DNA from: Rhabditoides inermis
Lineage: Eukaryota > Nematoda > Chromadorea > Rhabditida > Rhabditidae
Direction: 5' to 3'
Assembly (NCBI GenBank): GCA_963966185.1
Contig: CAWZYM010000193.1
Location: 94,501-158,500 of the forward strand
Length of the DNA: 64,000 bases
The notes under the pieces are model-generated. The model was not told the origin of the DNA. It worked only from the letters and a program-made list of their open reading frames with translations, and ran no database searches. The translations under genes and the position numbers were made by a program. Below, piece after piece: positions 43,201 through 54,700 of this stretch. How positions within the stretch are numbered: the first letter of the stretch is position 1; every line of letters begins with the position of its first letter.

Positions 43201-45213
43201 GCCATCAGCATCACAAACGTTAAGACGTGCCATCATGAGATTACCAGAGGAAGATGCAATATTCACTCGAAAGGAAGGTGTGCGCGATCGATTGTCGCGA
43301 AATCGTACCTTGCGGTCACGATTGTCAAAGCGCGAGCGAGACTGGCTGCGTGAAAAGTCACGATTATCGAAGCGAGAGCGAGACTGATTGCGCGAGAAAT
43401 TGCGGAAACGATTCATGCCACCTCCTCGAAAGCCACCTGAGCGGTTGTCACGAGAGAAGTCACGAGAGTAACGAGAGCGAGAAGGTGAACGGTATGGTGA
43501 ACGATTGTACGATCTGTTGAACTGGGGTCTATTGCCGAATGACCTACTGTTGTTGTATCCATTTCCATAACGGTTGTAGGGACTCACTCTCGTGTAGGTA
43601 GCTCGTGTTGTGGAAGGCGAGCGGGAGGAGTTGCGATTGGAGCGGGTGGAGTCCTGACACAGGAGAATATTGTGTTTGCGTGAGCAAGCAGTACACTTTT
43701 GAATCGCACCGCGACATTGTCTACTTGAGTGGTACTTTCTGAAGCAAAGCAAACATTTGTTGTCATTCAGAATAGCTTTCTCTCTCTGTTCTGGAGTGGT
43801 GAACTTCCTACAGTTTGCAGAAGTATGGTTGGACATATCACAAAAACCGCATTGGTCCGATTGCTTGTTGTTACCCTTGCCTCCATTCTTCTTGTTGTCT
43901 ACTCTCATATCCTTGAATTGTGTGAGAAGTGTTTGGTAGCCTGGGGCATGATCTCGTGGTGTGGTGTCATATGCGAGGTTCTCTTTGTGAATGACTACGT
44001 TTTCGATCTCATCAAGCAGCTGGCTTGTAGTAGTGATGGGAGACCTTTTCTCAACTCTAGCTAGCTCATCAATAACACTCTCTGGAAATTTGCGTCTGAT
44101 GCAATTCTGTAGAAACGCGTTGTCAACATTGGTTGTGAGGGCGAGTGAAGAGACAATAGCTGCGATCTCATTAAAGGTTTCGCGAAGGCTAGATGGACTG
44201 TCACGAGCTGCGCGTGTTGCGTTCAGTTGGTCACATAGATCGTGTTCTTGTGCTTGTTCTCTACCGTATGTTTTGCGCAGGAGTGCTACTGCAGCTGGGT
44301 ATAATGCTTCTTTGGTCTGGAAGCGCTTGATAAGAGATAAGGCTTTGCCTTTGAGACAGCTACGCAAAATGTAGAATTTCAGGATTGTGGGGAGATTACC
44401 ATTGTCAACCATAGTCGAAAAGAGAGCCCAGAATTCAGGGAATGTAGCAATATCATCACCATCGTATGTTGGGACCGAGAAAATTTTGTTCTTGATGAGA
44501 AGAGATGTGAAATCAACGTCTTTCTTGTCTAATCCGCAGTTGCCCATGGCTGTCACCAAATCAGATGGTTGAAGTGAAAGAGCGGTTGGAGGAAGGGGGA
44601 CAGAGTTGTTTGTACTATTGTTTTGCAGGATGATCTCACTGATGTCAAAAATGTTGCGGGTCTTGTCTACCAGAGAGCTGTTACAGTATGAAGCAAGTTC
44701 CATGGGCTTAGATATATCCAGGCTATCTGCGCACGATGCCTGTGCTGTATTGTATGCGGTTTTGATGGTAGCTAGTTCATTCATGCGTTTGTCTAGGGAA
44801 TTGAGAAGTTGGACTGCCTTTTCAAACGCTGCGATGCAAATAGATTTTTGACCCGTCCACAGCATGCGGAAATCGTTTGCCTCTGTCTCATCAGATAGTC
44901 TCACTCCCTGGGATATGTAATTGTTCAAAGTGGAATTCACTGTCTCGATTTTTCCTATGGTGTCTTTGATTGCATCTACATAAGCATCGCGATGAGTGCG
45001 CGCTAGTGGAACACCTACTGCGGGATCGTTATCGTATGATACGCCCTGTGCAAATTGGAGAAGGTATGTGTTTGTAGTGTTCTTGAGATCAGTGACTACA
45101 TCTTTCATCTCATTGCGGAAAAGTGTGACAATGTTGTCTTGGAATACCTCATCGTCAAGATCTAGTTCTGTTTTTGTCCTTTTAATCCCTCTAGGTTGGG
45201 GTTTATCCACCAT
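37290..45213 (-). CDS. BEL/Pao gag-pol-env polyprotein, copy A (env 3'-truncated)
   Basis: One uninterrupted frame of about 2,640 codons from ATG 45213. Approximate residues: gag 1-650 with three CCHC-type knuckles from 455 (CGFCDMSNHTSANC); an RS-rich stretch at 540-640; aspartic protease DSGA at 681; reverse transcriptase from about 900 (VRIVYDAS about 972, active site YVDN about 1100); RNase H (FSDAS about 1268); integrase zinc domain about 1620-1660 and catalytic D about 1690, D about 1753, E about 1802; signal-like hydrophobic segment about 2035; Thr-rich stalk about 2090-2170; Gn-like ectodomain, membrane span about 2350 and an internal signal near 2615. Env is cut just after the start of its Gc-like half at 37,290, followed by a few junction-encoded residues. 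Gag, pol and env in one frame without stop is unusual. Intact catalytic motifs and near-identity to copy B imply recent insertion; the truncation makes this copy defective. Confidence 0.93.
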
Positions 45214-46857
45214 AATGAAGTTTTTCGCTTAATGAACCGCTATCAATATATTCAATGATCCACAAATATATCACTGGAATAGATAATATGCCACTTGCAA
45301 TATGAAAGTAATGGGCGCGTCAAATTAACCACAATTTTTATGTTTATGTTTATGTTATTTTTATTTTTTATTTTATATTCAGTCCTATTTATCAACGAAT
45401 CAAAAAAAAAAAAAAAAAATGAAGGAGACTCACTGGAGAGTGAGCTGGCCGAAGATCTCTTCCGGCTTCACGAGGGGAACGAGGACGATAATGGAGTAGA
45501 GGCTCTGCTTCTACTGTAAGGGGGGTGCTTTATAAGCGCTCAACAAGCTGACTGATAACAAGTCTCTCACGGCTCTGGCTGGTCAGCCTCTCAACTGCCA
45601 CCTGATCAGAATGATCACGGTCGTACGACTGAGCTTGTACTCTCCAACTCACCGGAGAAGAAGAAGGGGGAGACCCTGTAACCTTGTAGACGGATGAGTG
45701 TAGTACTGGAGAGTGTGTGATGACAGTCGACGGTAGATGGGGAGACCTTGTAGCCTTGTAGACGGATGATGTTGTACTGGAGAGTGTCTGATGACAGTCG
45801 ACGGTAGATGGGGAGGGTGAGGATGATAGCTGAGAGATTGCTGCTGTTGCTGTAGCTGGAGGGGCACTCTGCTGGAGGCAGTCGTGCCGGAATGGTTTGC
45901 TACCCTTTGCCACTTGGTTATATACTGCTCCAGTCCAGGCTCCGCCTCCGGAAAAGTTGCCAATTCTGTAGCGAGGGGAGGTTTTTGCACCGTCACGGGA
46001 CCTCTTTTTGTTGGACTCTTGGGACTCCGGAGCTCTTTCGCCTGATTGGGCCATTATGCATGCAGCTCCTCCGTGCGCCTGGCTAAGATTTTTAGACTTT
46101 TTCTTGATCAGCGGAAGTCGACGCTCTCTGCGGCGCCCACGTTTCTGCTCCTCGAGGACACTTTTTTGCACTTTTTCTTGGACTCTTGGAAACCTCGGGA
46201 CTCTCGGTGATTATGCATTCAGCCGTCTCCCGGACTCTTGCACGGGTTTTTGCACTCTTTCCGGCAAACAGCGGACTCTTCTATATGCGTTGGCAACCTC
46301 TTTTTGCACCGTCAAAAAACTTTTGGACTCTTTGCACGTCCGAGCAGACCTGACCTTTTTCTTTTCAGATTACTGTATGTGAACTTGAACTTGTAGGATT
46401 ACTTAACGATGTGATGAACCCGACTACTACACTCCACGCTTCTTACTATCATGACCCTCTTCCAGCGCGCAATCATTGGTCATGACTCAGAAACGTTTCA
46501 TGTAATGTGAGCTCATCATGATTGTTTGTACACACAACCCATCGTTTTATATCTGTAGCCATCTTCTTTGACTTTTACACGCTTTCTGCGTAGTTTGTAT
46601 TCCGTTCCATTCCCTTCCCATCTCATCGCCTTGCTGTGCTTCCGCGCACGCCTCATAGACTGTGGATCACAACAAAACAATGTTGCTTTCCTCTCACCAT
46701 GGCTGTTTGACACGTACGGTATGTACTGTAATCGACGAACATTTGTTACAAATACACGGTACGTAACCATGGTGATAGCCGAATTGCCACGAAATGAATG
46801 AGATGGATATGGAATAATATGGAATACTGATGGTAAAAAAATAAATAAAAAAAGAGT
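45214..46857 (-). other. Leader / 5' untranslated region of copy A
   Basis: 1.64 kb between PBS and gag. It contains a 213-codon frame (46171-45530) rich in Ser, Arg and Pro (start MQKSVLEEQKRGRRRERR). Part of that frame is a ~65-bp tandem repeat (45,687-45,815; TGATGACAGTCGACGGTAGA recurs). Plus-strand GGACTCTT motifs recur at 46,005-46,330, and a poly-A tract lies at 45,401-45,419. Coding status of the leader frame is doubtful. Confidence 0.55.
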
Positions 46858-46875
46858 GGTAGGCACAATGCACCA
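46858..46875 (-). promoter_or_regulatory. Primer-binding site, tRNA-Gly-like
   Basis: Directly after the LTR end on the minus strand comes TGGTGCATTGTGCC. Its first ten bases are complementary to the CAATGCACCA end of tRNA-Gly, with one extra base before GCC. Adjacent placement with no gap confirms the LTR border and element orientation. Confidence 0.7.
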
Positions 46876-47201
46876 TGTTTCGGCAGATGGGTTATTCCTA
46901 GTATGATTCCAGTCTACTATCTAAGATTCCTACGTTATTACCAGGTGGTTCAGTGATATCAAACCCAATGCAGAAACCGACCTATTCCAATCCAGCTCAC
47001 TCCTAATAGACTCTCACATAACACACACATCGATTAGACCAATAGACCTTTATGACATAAGGAATATAGCGATAGTGAGAATGGGAGGGCGCGACTGTTC
47101 TCCGTGTCGCTCCTGTGAAGAGTGCCTGCCTTCTCCTCTCGAGGGGGTGGGGCGTCGGATGGGCGGGGCCGAACCTCCTTGCGTGGCCTCTGGCCGCGAC
47201 A
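46876..47201 (-). mobile_element. 5' LTR of BEL/Pao copy A (326 bp)
   Basis: TG..CA-bounded on the minus strand, followed by the PBS at 46875. Matches the LTR at 26384-26709. The outer flank (47,202 onward) is host exon sequence, so the element border is exact. The left flank of the nest lacks an LTR, so no target-site duplication can be checked. Confidence 0.92.
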
Positions 47202-49857
47202 ATAATCTTCTTCGCTGCGTACGAGCTGCTGAAGTCTGACGAGGTGCGGCCTCGTCTCAGGAACGCCGTCTTCTCCCGTTCCTTCGTCGTCAACACAAGT
47301 GGACTGGAATGCTCTGCGAAAATAGTGAGTCGATATTCTATTAATTGCAAAACTTGAGTGTTTCGATATTTATCAGTTAAATGAAACGTATTGCTTCAAG
47401 GTGACGTCATGGTCGTGGTACCTGCAGACTAGCGTGAAGCAGACGAGCGAGCATCACTCCACAGGTAAGCATGATGCAATTGGAAAACAACATAGTGTGA
47501 ATGATTTTAAAATGATACGCGGAACAAGATAAGTCACCATTCCTATTCTATAGTCAGATTCTGGAAGTTGGCCCTTACATATAGTGGGTCCCCCTTTTTC
47601 GCGGTAGGCAAGTCGTAAAAACGGAATACGAGACGAGCCACGGAATCAGACACATGCATATGCAAATATAAATTCTCTAGTTTGTTTCTTACTCATTTCT
47701 CCGTTACGCGCCGCAACGCGATCGGTCGCACTCATTTCATTTAGAATTGACGGGTATTTAAGGCGGAACGTATTGAATAAAACAACATTTATTACTCTCA
47801 ACAGAACGAAACAACGGAAATAACTCTCTTCGACGTGAATGAAATTTCACGAAAATTGATATGAGAGATCCTGATAGGTATACAAACAAACGTATGATCG
47901 AAATTTTCGAAATTTCATTCCTGGTAGCTACTTTTGTGGAAAAAGGATACGAAGTATCGAAAAATGGAATTCATTTCCATAATTTCCCAGTTGTCTGATA
48001 AATGTCTGCGTCCTTTCTTCGGCCAGAGGTAATTCGCCTACCGCGAAAACGGGGGAACCACTATACATAGGTTACTTACCAGCTGACGCATTGCGCCGAC
48101 ATAGCTCACGCGACGCAGCCTGTGTATATTACCGTCTCCGCGTCTCTGTACATGAACGATGTGATGTTGTTATGTGACAGTGTCCTAGACATGACGCGAT
48201 ACCAGCCTGATCTCACCGGCCCGCCGTCCCTCGGAAAGCCACTGGCGACTCTCATGAGGACTTTATCCACGAGGGTGCGACCCGACAACACTATACGGTA
48301 CGTATTCGAATCGTGTTATGTTCATGTTATCTTGTTGACTGATCGGCAAGCAAAGTGTGCGATCTGATGATACATTAGCTTGGTGCGGTTACGTTTCACT
48401 GCGTTTTTTAAACTCCAAGTGCTCATAATTGTTTAATCAGCCTACTTTCACATTTACCTATAATCAACCTATCATTCGTTCTGTATTTGTGATTATGATT
48501 GATGCATGCTCATATCCAGGGTGCTCGAAGCCCGCGCGTATAAAGGCAAGACTACGATAGAGATGCTGAACTCGTTCCGACATATCGGAACACAGGTGGG
48601 AGTCACGTCGACAATGACATCACCGAATGACGTCACCTTTTACAGTTTTTGTTACGTTTCACACGTGTAACAAGTACTTGTTCATTAATGACAATGACTT
48701 GGAATCCTGTATCTCAATAATTCACCAACACATGAACGTTATCGAATGACACGCCGCAATCGCAACAAAATCAACTTTGATAAACCCACCCTCCATTATC
48801 ATTGTCCACAGGCATTTTATGTGTGAAGCATCCTTGTGGTGTGAGTAATATTTTCTCTCAAACTCATATCTGATAATCAATACTTTCAGATGGGCAAGCG
48901 TATTTCGATCATGGCAGTTGGGACGTGGATGACCCAACCGACTGCGCCGAAGAAAAAGAACGCGACCAAGCCTATACCGAAAAACGGCAAGGAACGGAAG
49001 AAGCTCAAAGAAGACCCTACAGGCGTCGAAAAGTTTGTTGAAATCAGTGGATTAGAAGCACATTTAAGTCCATTTTCAGTTTCTACCCGACCTTTCTGGG
49101 GAACATCGAAGATGCGCACTATGGAGCTAGTGTGTATCCGATGCGAATGGCCAGCAAGGTTGTTTGTTTGTTTGTTTGTTTGTTTGTTTTCAGAATGGAA
49201 TGGAATCTGCAAGTAGCTGGAAGAAGTTTCAAGCCTTTCGAATTGAAATGCATTCTGAAAGGATTTGAAAATAGTTTGAAGAGACTGACCTGCATATTCA
49301 GATTGTGATAGACGAGCTCTACTGTCGCGGGCTTCATCCGGATATGATTTTCCTCAATGATATCCCGCCGCCGATGAATGTGAATTTGTCATTCATGAAG
49401 GCATGACACTAGTTTGTTAGAGTTTTTTGTTTTATTTTCGGAGACTTATATACATGCAATATTGTTGCCACAAAGCGTTGCGTAAATTAAAACGATCGTG
49501 AAACGTACAGCAAAACAAGAAATAAGAAGTGCAGAAAGAATGTGTAGCATTATCTTACACTTGCGGAATCAAAAGTATCTCGGATCTGCCGTGCTTGCTT
49601 TAGGAAAACTGTGCTCTAATCGTCTGGCTCGCTTGTTTTGCACACTTATCTCCTGCCGCGAGCTGTCTTTCCTATGGTGTTGCCCACAGTTGCGCTAAAA
49701 AAGTACCTAAGTTAATCCCTAAATGTGTACCTATCAGGAAGATGAAGTAGCTATGCTCCGATCTCAACTGAAGGAGTTCATTCGGTTGATGAAGGGAGAG
49801 ACACTGATGGTTGGAAGAACGAGGAGAGCGAACAAGCTTGGGAAGATGACTGGTGAG

Positions 49858-49900
<43 letters not shown>

Positions 49901-50044
49901 CCTTCCCCCTCTTCTTCTCTCCATTTTGAATATCTCTCATTTAGGTGTACTCGACATTGTCACTTCCTTCGCAGAGAACAACAATCTCTCAGTGAAAGTG
50001 GACAAGACTATTTGGATACTTTCGACAAATAAGACTGTAGAATG
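47202..50044 (+). CDS. Uncharacterised host gene, interrupted at its 5' end by the LTR
   Basis: Splice-bounded plus-strand exons: 47202-47324 (IFFAAYELLKSDEVRPRLRN..), about 47377-47464 (..WSWYLQTSVKQTSEHHS), about 48072/48083-48298 (THCADIAHATQPVYITVSASLYMNDVMLLCDSV..), 48521-48595 (VLEARAYKGKTTIEMLNSF), about 48891-49070 (basic, PKKKNATKPIPK), about 49303-49400 (IVIDELYCRGLHPDMIFLND), 49739-49851 (DEVAMLRSQLKEFIRLMKGE) and 49946-50044 (LDIVTSFAENNNLSVKVDK, TGA). Phases do not agree at every junction, notably around 47464 and 48595, so borders are provisional. I recognise no family. The first exon begins at the last LTR base with no acceptor of its own, so its 5' part has been lost or lies at 20.6 kb. 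Intron 2 carries a MITE. Confidence 0.5.
47582..48063. mobile_element. MITE, 482 bp, TA-flanked
   Basis: Terminal inverted repeats TAGTGGGTCCCCC..TTCGCGGTAGGC and GCCTACCGCGAA..GGGGGAACCACTA, about 28 bp with a few differences, with TA on both sides (Tc1/mariner/pogo-like). It sits in an intron of the host gene, ending only a few bases before the next exon's acceptor. Confidence 0.85.
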
Positions 50045-50684
50045 AACCGTATTGATAAATTTAACTTTTTTGACGGGCATACATTTCAATACACTTATAT
50101 TACTATCAAAATAGAACACAAGTCGATAAAAACAGATTTTTACAATAAAACAGATGACTACTCACTTATTCGATGTTATCAGATATCCTCACTGTGAACG
50201 TAATATTATGTATGTCAAGCATTGCTATGAATTGTCTACATGGAGAAATAATTCGAATATTAAGATGTTGCACAATGAAGTTAATCTTTCAACAAATACG
50301 CCAACAAATGTATAAAACATATATTGCAAATGGTTACTCTGACAAAGTTGTGTTCCAAATTTCGAAAACAATTCTTAGTAATAAACATCTATTATTATAA
50401 TACAAATTAAAAACCAAAAATACATTGAAACGTTTCATTGACACTCTGAAATGACCTGCTACCATTCCCTTTCTATCTCTGCACTCCTACTGATCTACTG
50501 ATCTGCGCGAAACAGTCGATGAGCTTCGCAGTCGCCACTCTCAAATCATTCGTTTCACATTCCCCTGTCCCGAGTGGTTGTTTTCTTTGCGCATTGCCTC
50601 CCGTATTCTTAGCGTCATAGACAATCAATAACAGTCTAGACTCACTTTCTCCCCTTTTTTCTTGTAAAACTTCTTTGTATACTT

Positions 50685-50768
50685 ACCTACCAGCTCATCA
50701 CTGATGATGGTCCCGGCTGGTAGGTTCACACATCCGGTCTGGTGGAAGGGACCGAAACCGGATGTGTG
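50685..50768 (+). ncRNA. Hammerhead-like ribozyme with non-cyclic strand order
   Basis: All conserved hammerhead parts occur next to correctly complementary helices. CTGATGA is at 50701-50707, GAAA at 50754-50757 and GTC at 50737-50739. Stem III: 50727-50736 pairs perfectly with 50759-50768 (10 bp), extended by G-C and U-A to GTC/GAAAC. Stem I: 50740-50744 (TGGTG) with 50696-50700 (CATCA), directly next to C17 and to CTGATGA. Stem II: 50709-50714 (GGTCCC) with 50748-50753 (GGGACC), directly before GAAA and one bulged U after CTGATGA. An extra 10-bp helix joins 50685-50694 and 50716-50725. The order of the three core strands differs from types I, II and III: the CTGATGA strand comes first, then the cleavage strand, then the GAAA strand, which makes a pseudoknot. 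Predicted cleavage is after C50739. Activity is untested; it is intergenic between two convergent genes. Confidence 0.6.
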
Positions 50769-51053
50769 CTATGATTTTTGAAATAGAACTTCTTTTGATT
50801 TTTTTGGAAATATATACATATTACACAGTTTGTCTTGTGCAATGATTGGACGAGCTGGCTCTGTATTGCTGGCGTTCACAGGCACAGAAACAGAAACAGA
50901 AATGTGCAAATGTTTGAAAAGACTATCTGGTCACAGCGAAATGCAAAAGTTTCCATAAGAAGAGTAGGTTAAGATCGAATATCGGTAAAGTGAATTCAAA
51001 CTTTTTGCCTAATGCTTATCGAAACTCTGTACTTACGTATCTTTTTTGATACA

Positions 51054-51132
51054 AGTGCACAAGCTCAAGTCATTGAAGTGTTGTGGTAACACTTTTAGAC
51101 CATGTTATACCGGTTCAAGTCCCGTTACGTGC
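51054..51132 (+). pseudogene. tRNA-like sequence, low confidence
   Basis: GTGCAC at both ends could form an acceptor stem, and a B-box-like GGTTCAAGTCC follows at about 51114. D and anticodon arms do not fold convincingly. Probably a tRNA relic; could be chance. Confidence 0.25.
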
Positions 51133-51625
51133 ACACGGTTTTGCTCAGTAGTGACTTCGATGAACCTTGGTAACTCCAAACTCCAAACGCTCCTGTTCCT
51201 TTTAACTGAAGCTCTGTGAATCATCGGTGACGAAAAAACCTAGAAATGTTTTAGTATCAAATATTTATGCTTATTTACACTTGACAATATGCAATATACA
51301 TGAATAAACATTGATTTTGATTGCAAACAAGTGCAATGAGAAATTAATTATATACAATAACAATCAGTTTAGCCAGATTATGCCTTTCCTTGCTACTCTG
51401 AGAAAAGAGGCCAAACAGCGAGAGAGAAGTAAGTCAAGAAAAATCTGAATTGCTCTCAGAAACGTTGTAGCAACTCGAGATAAAAGTGACTAGCAATGTT
51501 CGGACCGATGAAATTTGTCTTGATCAAATCCGAAAGAAACTCCCCGTGTCAATTCAACAAAGGAGAGAAGAATCAACAAACAAGGGAGGGGGAAGAAGTA
51601 GTAGTATTAGAGAGGGGGAAGAGAG

Positions 51626-51629
<4 letters not shown>

Positions 51630-51664
<35 letters not shown>
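51630..51664. repeat. (GA)n microsatellite
   Basis: Short GA tract just past the 3' end of the transporter gene. The rest of 50,770-51,700 shows no gene. Confidence 0.8.
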
Positions 51665-51665
<1 letters not shown>

Positions 51666-51702
51666 GGCGGAGAGACTAAGTAGTGGTTGTCCTCTCTCTT
51701 CC

Positions 51703-54700
51703 CTACATGCTCTGTCCCAGGTGTCCCTCCTCTTTTCCTCCTCGCGCGTGAAGTCGAGTCTCCGCCTCCCTCCGCTGCTTACCCGACATGAACAGCAGCT
51801 CGACCTGGCAAATTATTGATTAATCGATTGATTGATTTATTCTAGTTATAGACTATTTATTATGATTTCTGTTCACGAACAATGCCAACAGTGATATTGG
51901 TTAATTGGTTCAACGCAACATTGAAACACGAACTGTGAAACGTATCGCTTTCTTTCTCATCTTCGATGTCATGCATTTCCCACCCATAGAAGCGTACCTC
52001 GTCGATCGAGTAGTTCTTGGTCTCCGGTATGCAGAAGATGACAAACACCAGTGCCAACACGGTGATGCTGGCGTAGATGAAGAAAGTGCCTGCATTTTCA
52101 ATCATTTACAATAATTACAATCATTAAACAGATAAGCAATTCAGCTATTTAGTAAGTTGATAGTAAAACAATGATTGGAGTCGCATACCGTATTTGGTGG
52201 CGGCCTGTGTGAGCGAGAGGAATGTAAGTGAGACGATGAGGTTGAAGATCCAGTTGACACACGTGCTGATGGAGACGCACGTCGACCTGCATAGAGCGAG
52301 GATCATTTGTTTTGTTTATCAGCCTGATTCCGACATGTACTTACAATGGTAGCATGATGGGTTATCTGGAAGCACACACAATTCGAAATAAATGATCCTT
52401 CTTTCAAGGATCATTTATTGCGATTAAGCCACTGCAAGTGCACTCTTGGTACTAGTACTAACGTACTCGGTGTTGAGTACTGTGATTAAACGGTTTCTTG
52501 TGAAACAGACGAAAAGAGCCAAGAATGTAATAGTATTTACATAAGTAAATAGAAAACAAGAAAACACATGCAACACATTATCATGCAATCATACTTTCGA
52601 ATTACGCAATTACGGTATGTTGTGTTGTGTTATTCACTTTATTTATGAACTCTTCTTTCGTTTCCTATCTCACCTCGCCCACAGCGGATAGAATTCGGCG
52701 TTCAAGAGCCAAGGAAGCGGCGCGTATCCTGAAATGAACGTGTATCGACAGAGACTCGATCACATCTCGCAGACAATACGTTCTCAATGTTCCCTTAAGC
52801 ACATGTCGAAAACGGCATTCAATCCCCCCGTTTCTCGTTTTTCCACAGTACCACCCACCGACACTGAAGAACACCAGATAGAGGACCATGATGATGATGG
52901 GCAGCACTGTGTACGACGTGACGCAGTAGTCGTTCTGAAACGACGCAAGCGTAATGACGTCATGCGTCATGACCGCAGGGGCGCACCTGGAAGACGGTGG
53001 GTGCGTCGACGTCGGTTTGGTTGAGTGACTGGCAGGACCCGGTGGTGGAGCGGTAGGCAGAGTCGTGGTGGTAGGGAAGGCAGAACGCTGAAACGTATCA
53101 TCACCCAGTATATGGGCGATGATACGTTTCACTGATTGTGTAAAGTGTACAGTGTACCGATGACACAATCGTCATTGTCTCTAATCGATAATTAACAAAA
53201 AAAGATATTCGTTCCAATTGTCAGTCGATAGATACTCCAACTCTCGAGTAAGTAAATTTTTTTCGTATTTCTAAATAATGAGTACTTCAGTAAGTAAAGT
53301 AAGTAAGTAAGAAATGGAAACTCACCCTGTCCAGTGGTCTTGTCGAGGCAGAATCCACACGACTCGTCAGTCACGCAGAAATCACAGTTGCTGAAACACA
53401 CGCATCATTCGGAACCTGGTCGTATTTGTAATTGTATTTGTGTTTTGTTTCGTGAAGAGTTTTGTATTAAAACTGGCTATTTTCAACATCTAGAAACGTA
53501 ATTACTGAAACGTATTCCAATAACTCACCTGTTAGCGGCGCACACACTTGCATGCTGGACGGACGAGTCGAATCCGTTGATGGGGGTCACCGTCTCCACA
53601 GAGTCCCTGAATAGGTACGTTTCGCTCGAAAAATAAAGTTGTCGACAACTCAGAACTCACTTATTGATCGTGAAAGATACACTTTACATGGCACTACCTA
53701 ATCGATTACATTCACACTACACTATTTCTTTTATAATATAAATTATGCAAAATGTGTTAGATTTCGGCAAACTTGTTGATGATGAAGAATTCACTTTACA
53801 TGGCAGTACTTAATCGACTACTGTATCGACTACTCGTATCCAAATGTGTTAGAGAGCGGCTCACTTGTTGATCATGAGGAAGGCGCCTCCCATTGCTGCG
53901 AGACAGACGATCACTCCGATGACAGATGTTATGAGGAGGAGACGGCGACCGAATCTCTCCACGAAACACATCGGAATGAACGTGCCGAACAGGTTCACGC
54001 CTGAATAGTAGTGACATATAGTTTTATTCTCTCAGTAAGCCGCGCGCTGTGGAGTAGATCAGAGGAAGACGGAGAGTCAGCTCGCGGCAATAGCGCGCAA
54101 AACAAGAGAGGTCGGTGGTTAGCGCACCGTATTCCGAGCTGCGAGCGAGGTAGATCGAAAACTATCGCTCTGGTGCAGGCTACACTGTTGTGTGATTACG
54201 ACTGATTAATGGATCCCCAATCCGTGAATAAATGTGTGAAACATGGGAACAATGCGATAAATGTGATCTTCTAGTACGTCGCATGGTGTGAAGATCGCTC
54301 GATCACAAACATCCACAGTACGTTTCACGTATAGCGTAAGAGCAAATCGGTTGCGAAAGCGCTAATTTCTTTTTTGGGGCGCAACTGAAAGCAACTGACT
54401 GGACACGGCGACACTGATCCAGATGGTGGTGTGGTTGTCGCGCACGCCCGCGGATTTGATGATCTTGCCGGTGTAGTACCTGGAAATGAACAAGTAAACA
54501 AAAAGTGGACAATCAAACAATAAAGAAAACAAGTAAACAAACATGTGAACAAGTAAACAAACAAGTGAACGGATTAGTAAACAAGACAACTAACATGATG
54601 GTGTTGATTCCCGAGAGTTGCTGGGCGGCCTGCAGCACGCATCCTATGATGAGTGCCTTCCTCACGTGCGGAGTGCCCATCACCCGCCAGAACACGGGCT

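Noticed and set aside
50677..50690. ATACTTACCT resembling the 5' end of U1 snRNA
   Set aside because: The following sequence does not match U1 stem-loops; the segment is explained by the helix of the hammerhead-like RNA.
50770..50785. ATTTTTGA as an Sm site of an SmY- or SL-like RNA after two hairpins
   Set aside because: Considered because two hairpins precede it, but the hairpin loops contain a complete hammerhead core, which explains more positions; no downstream stem-loop was found.
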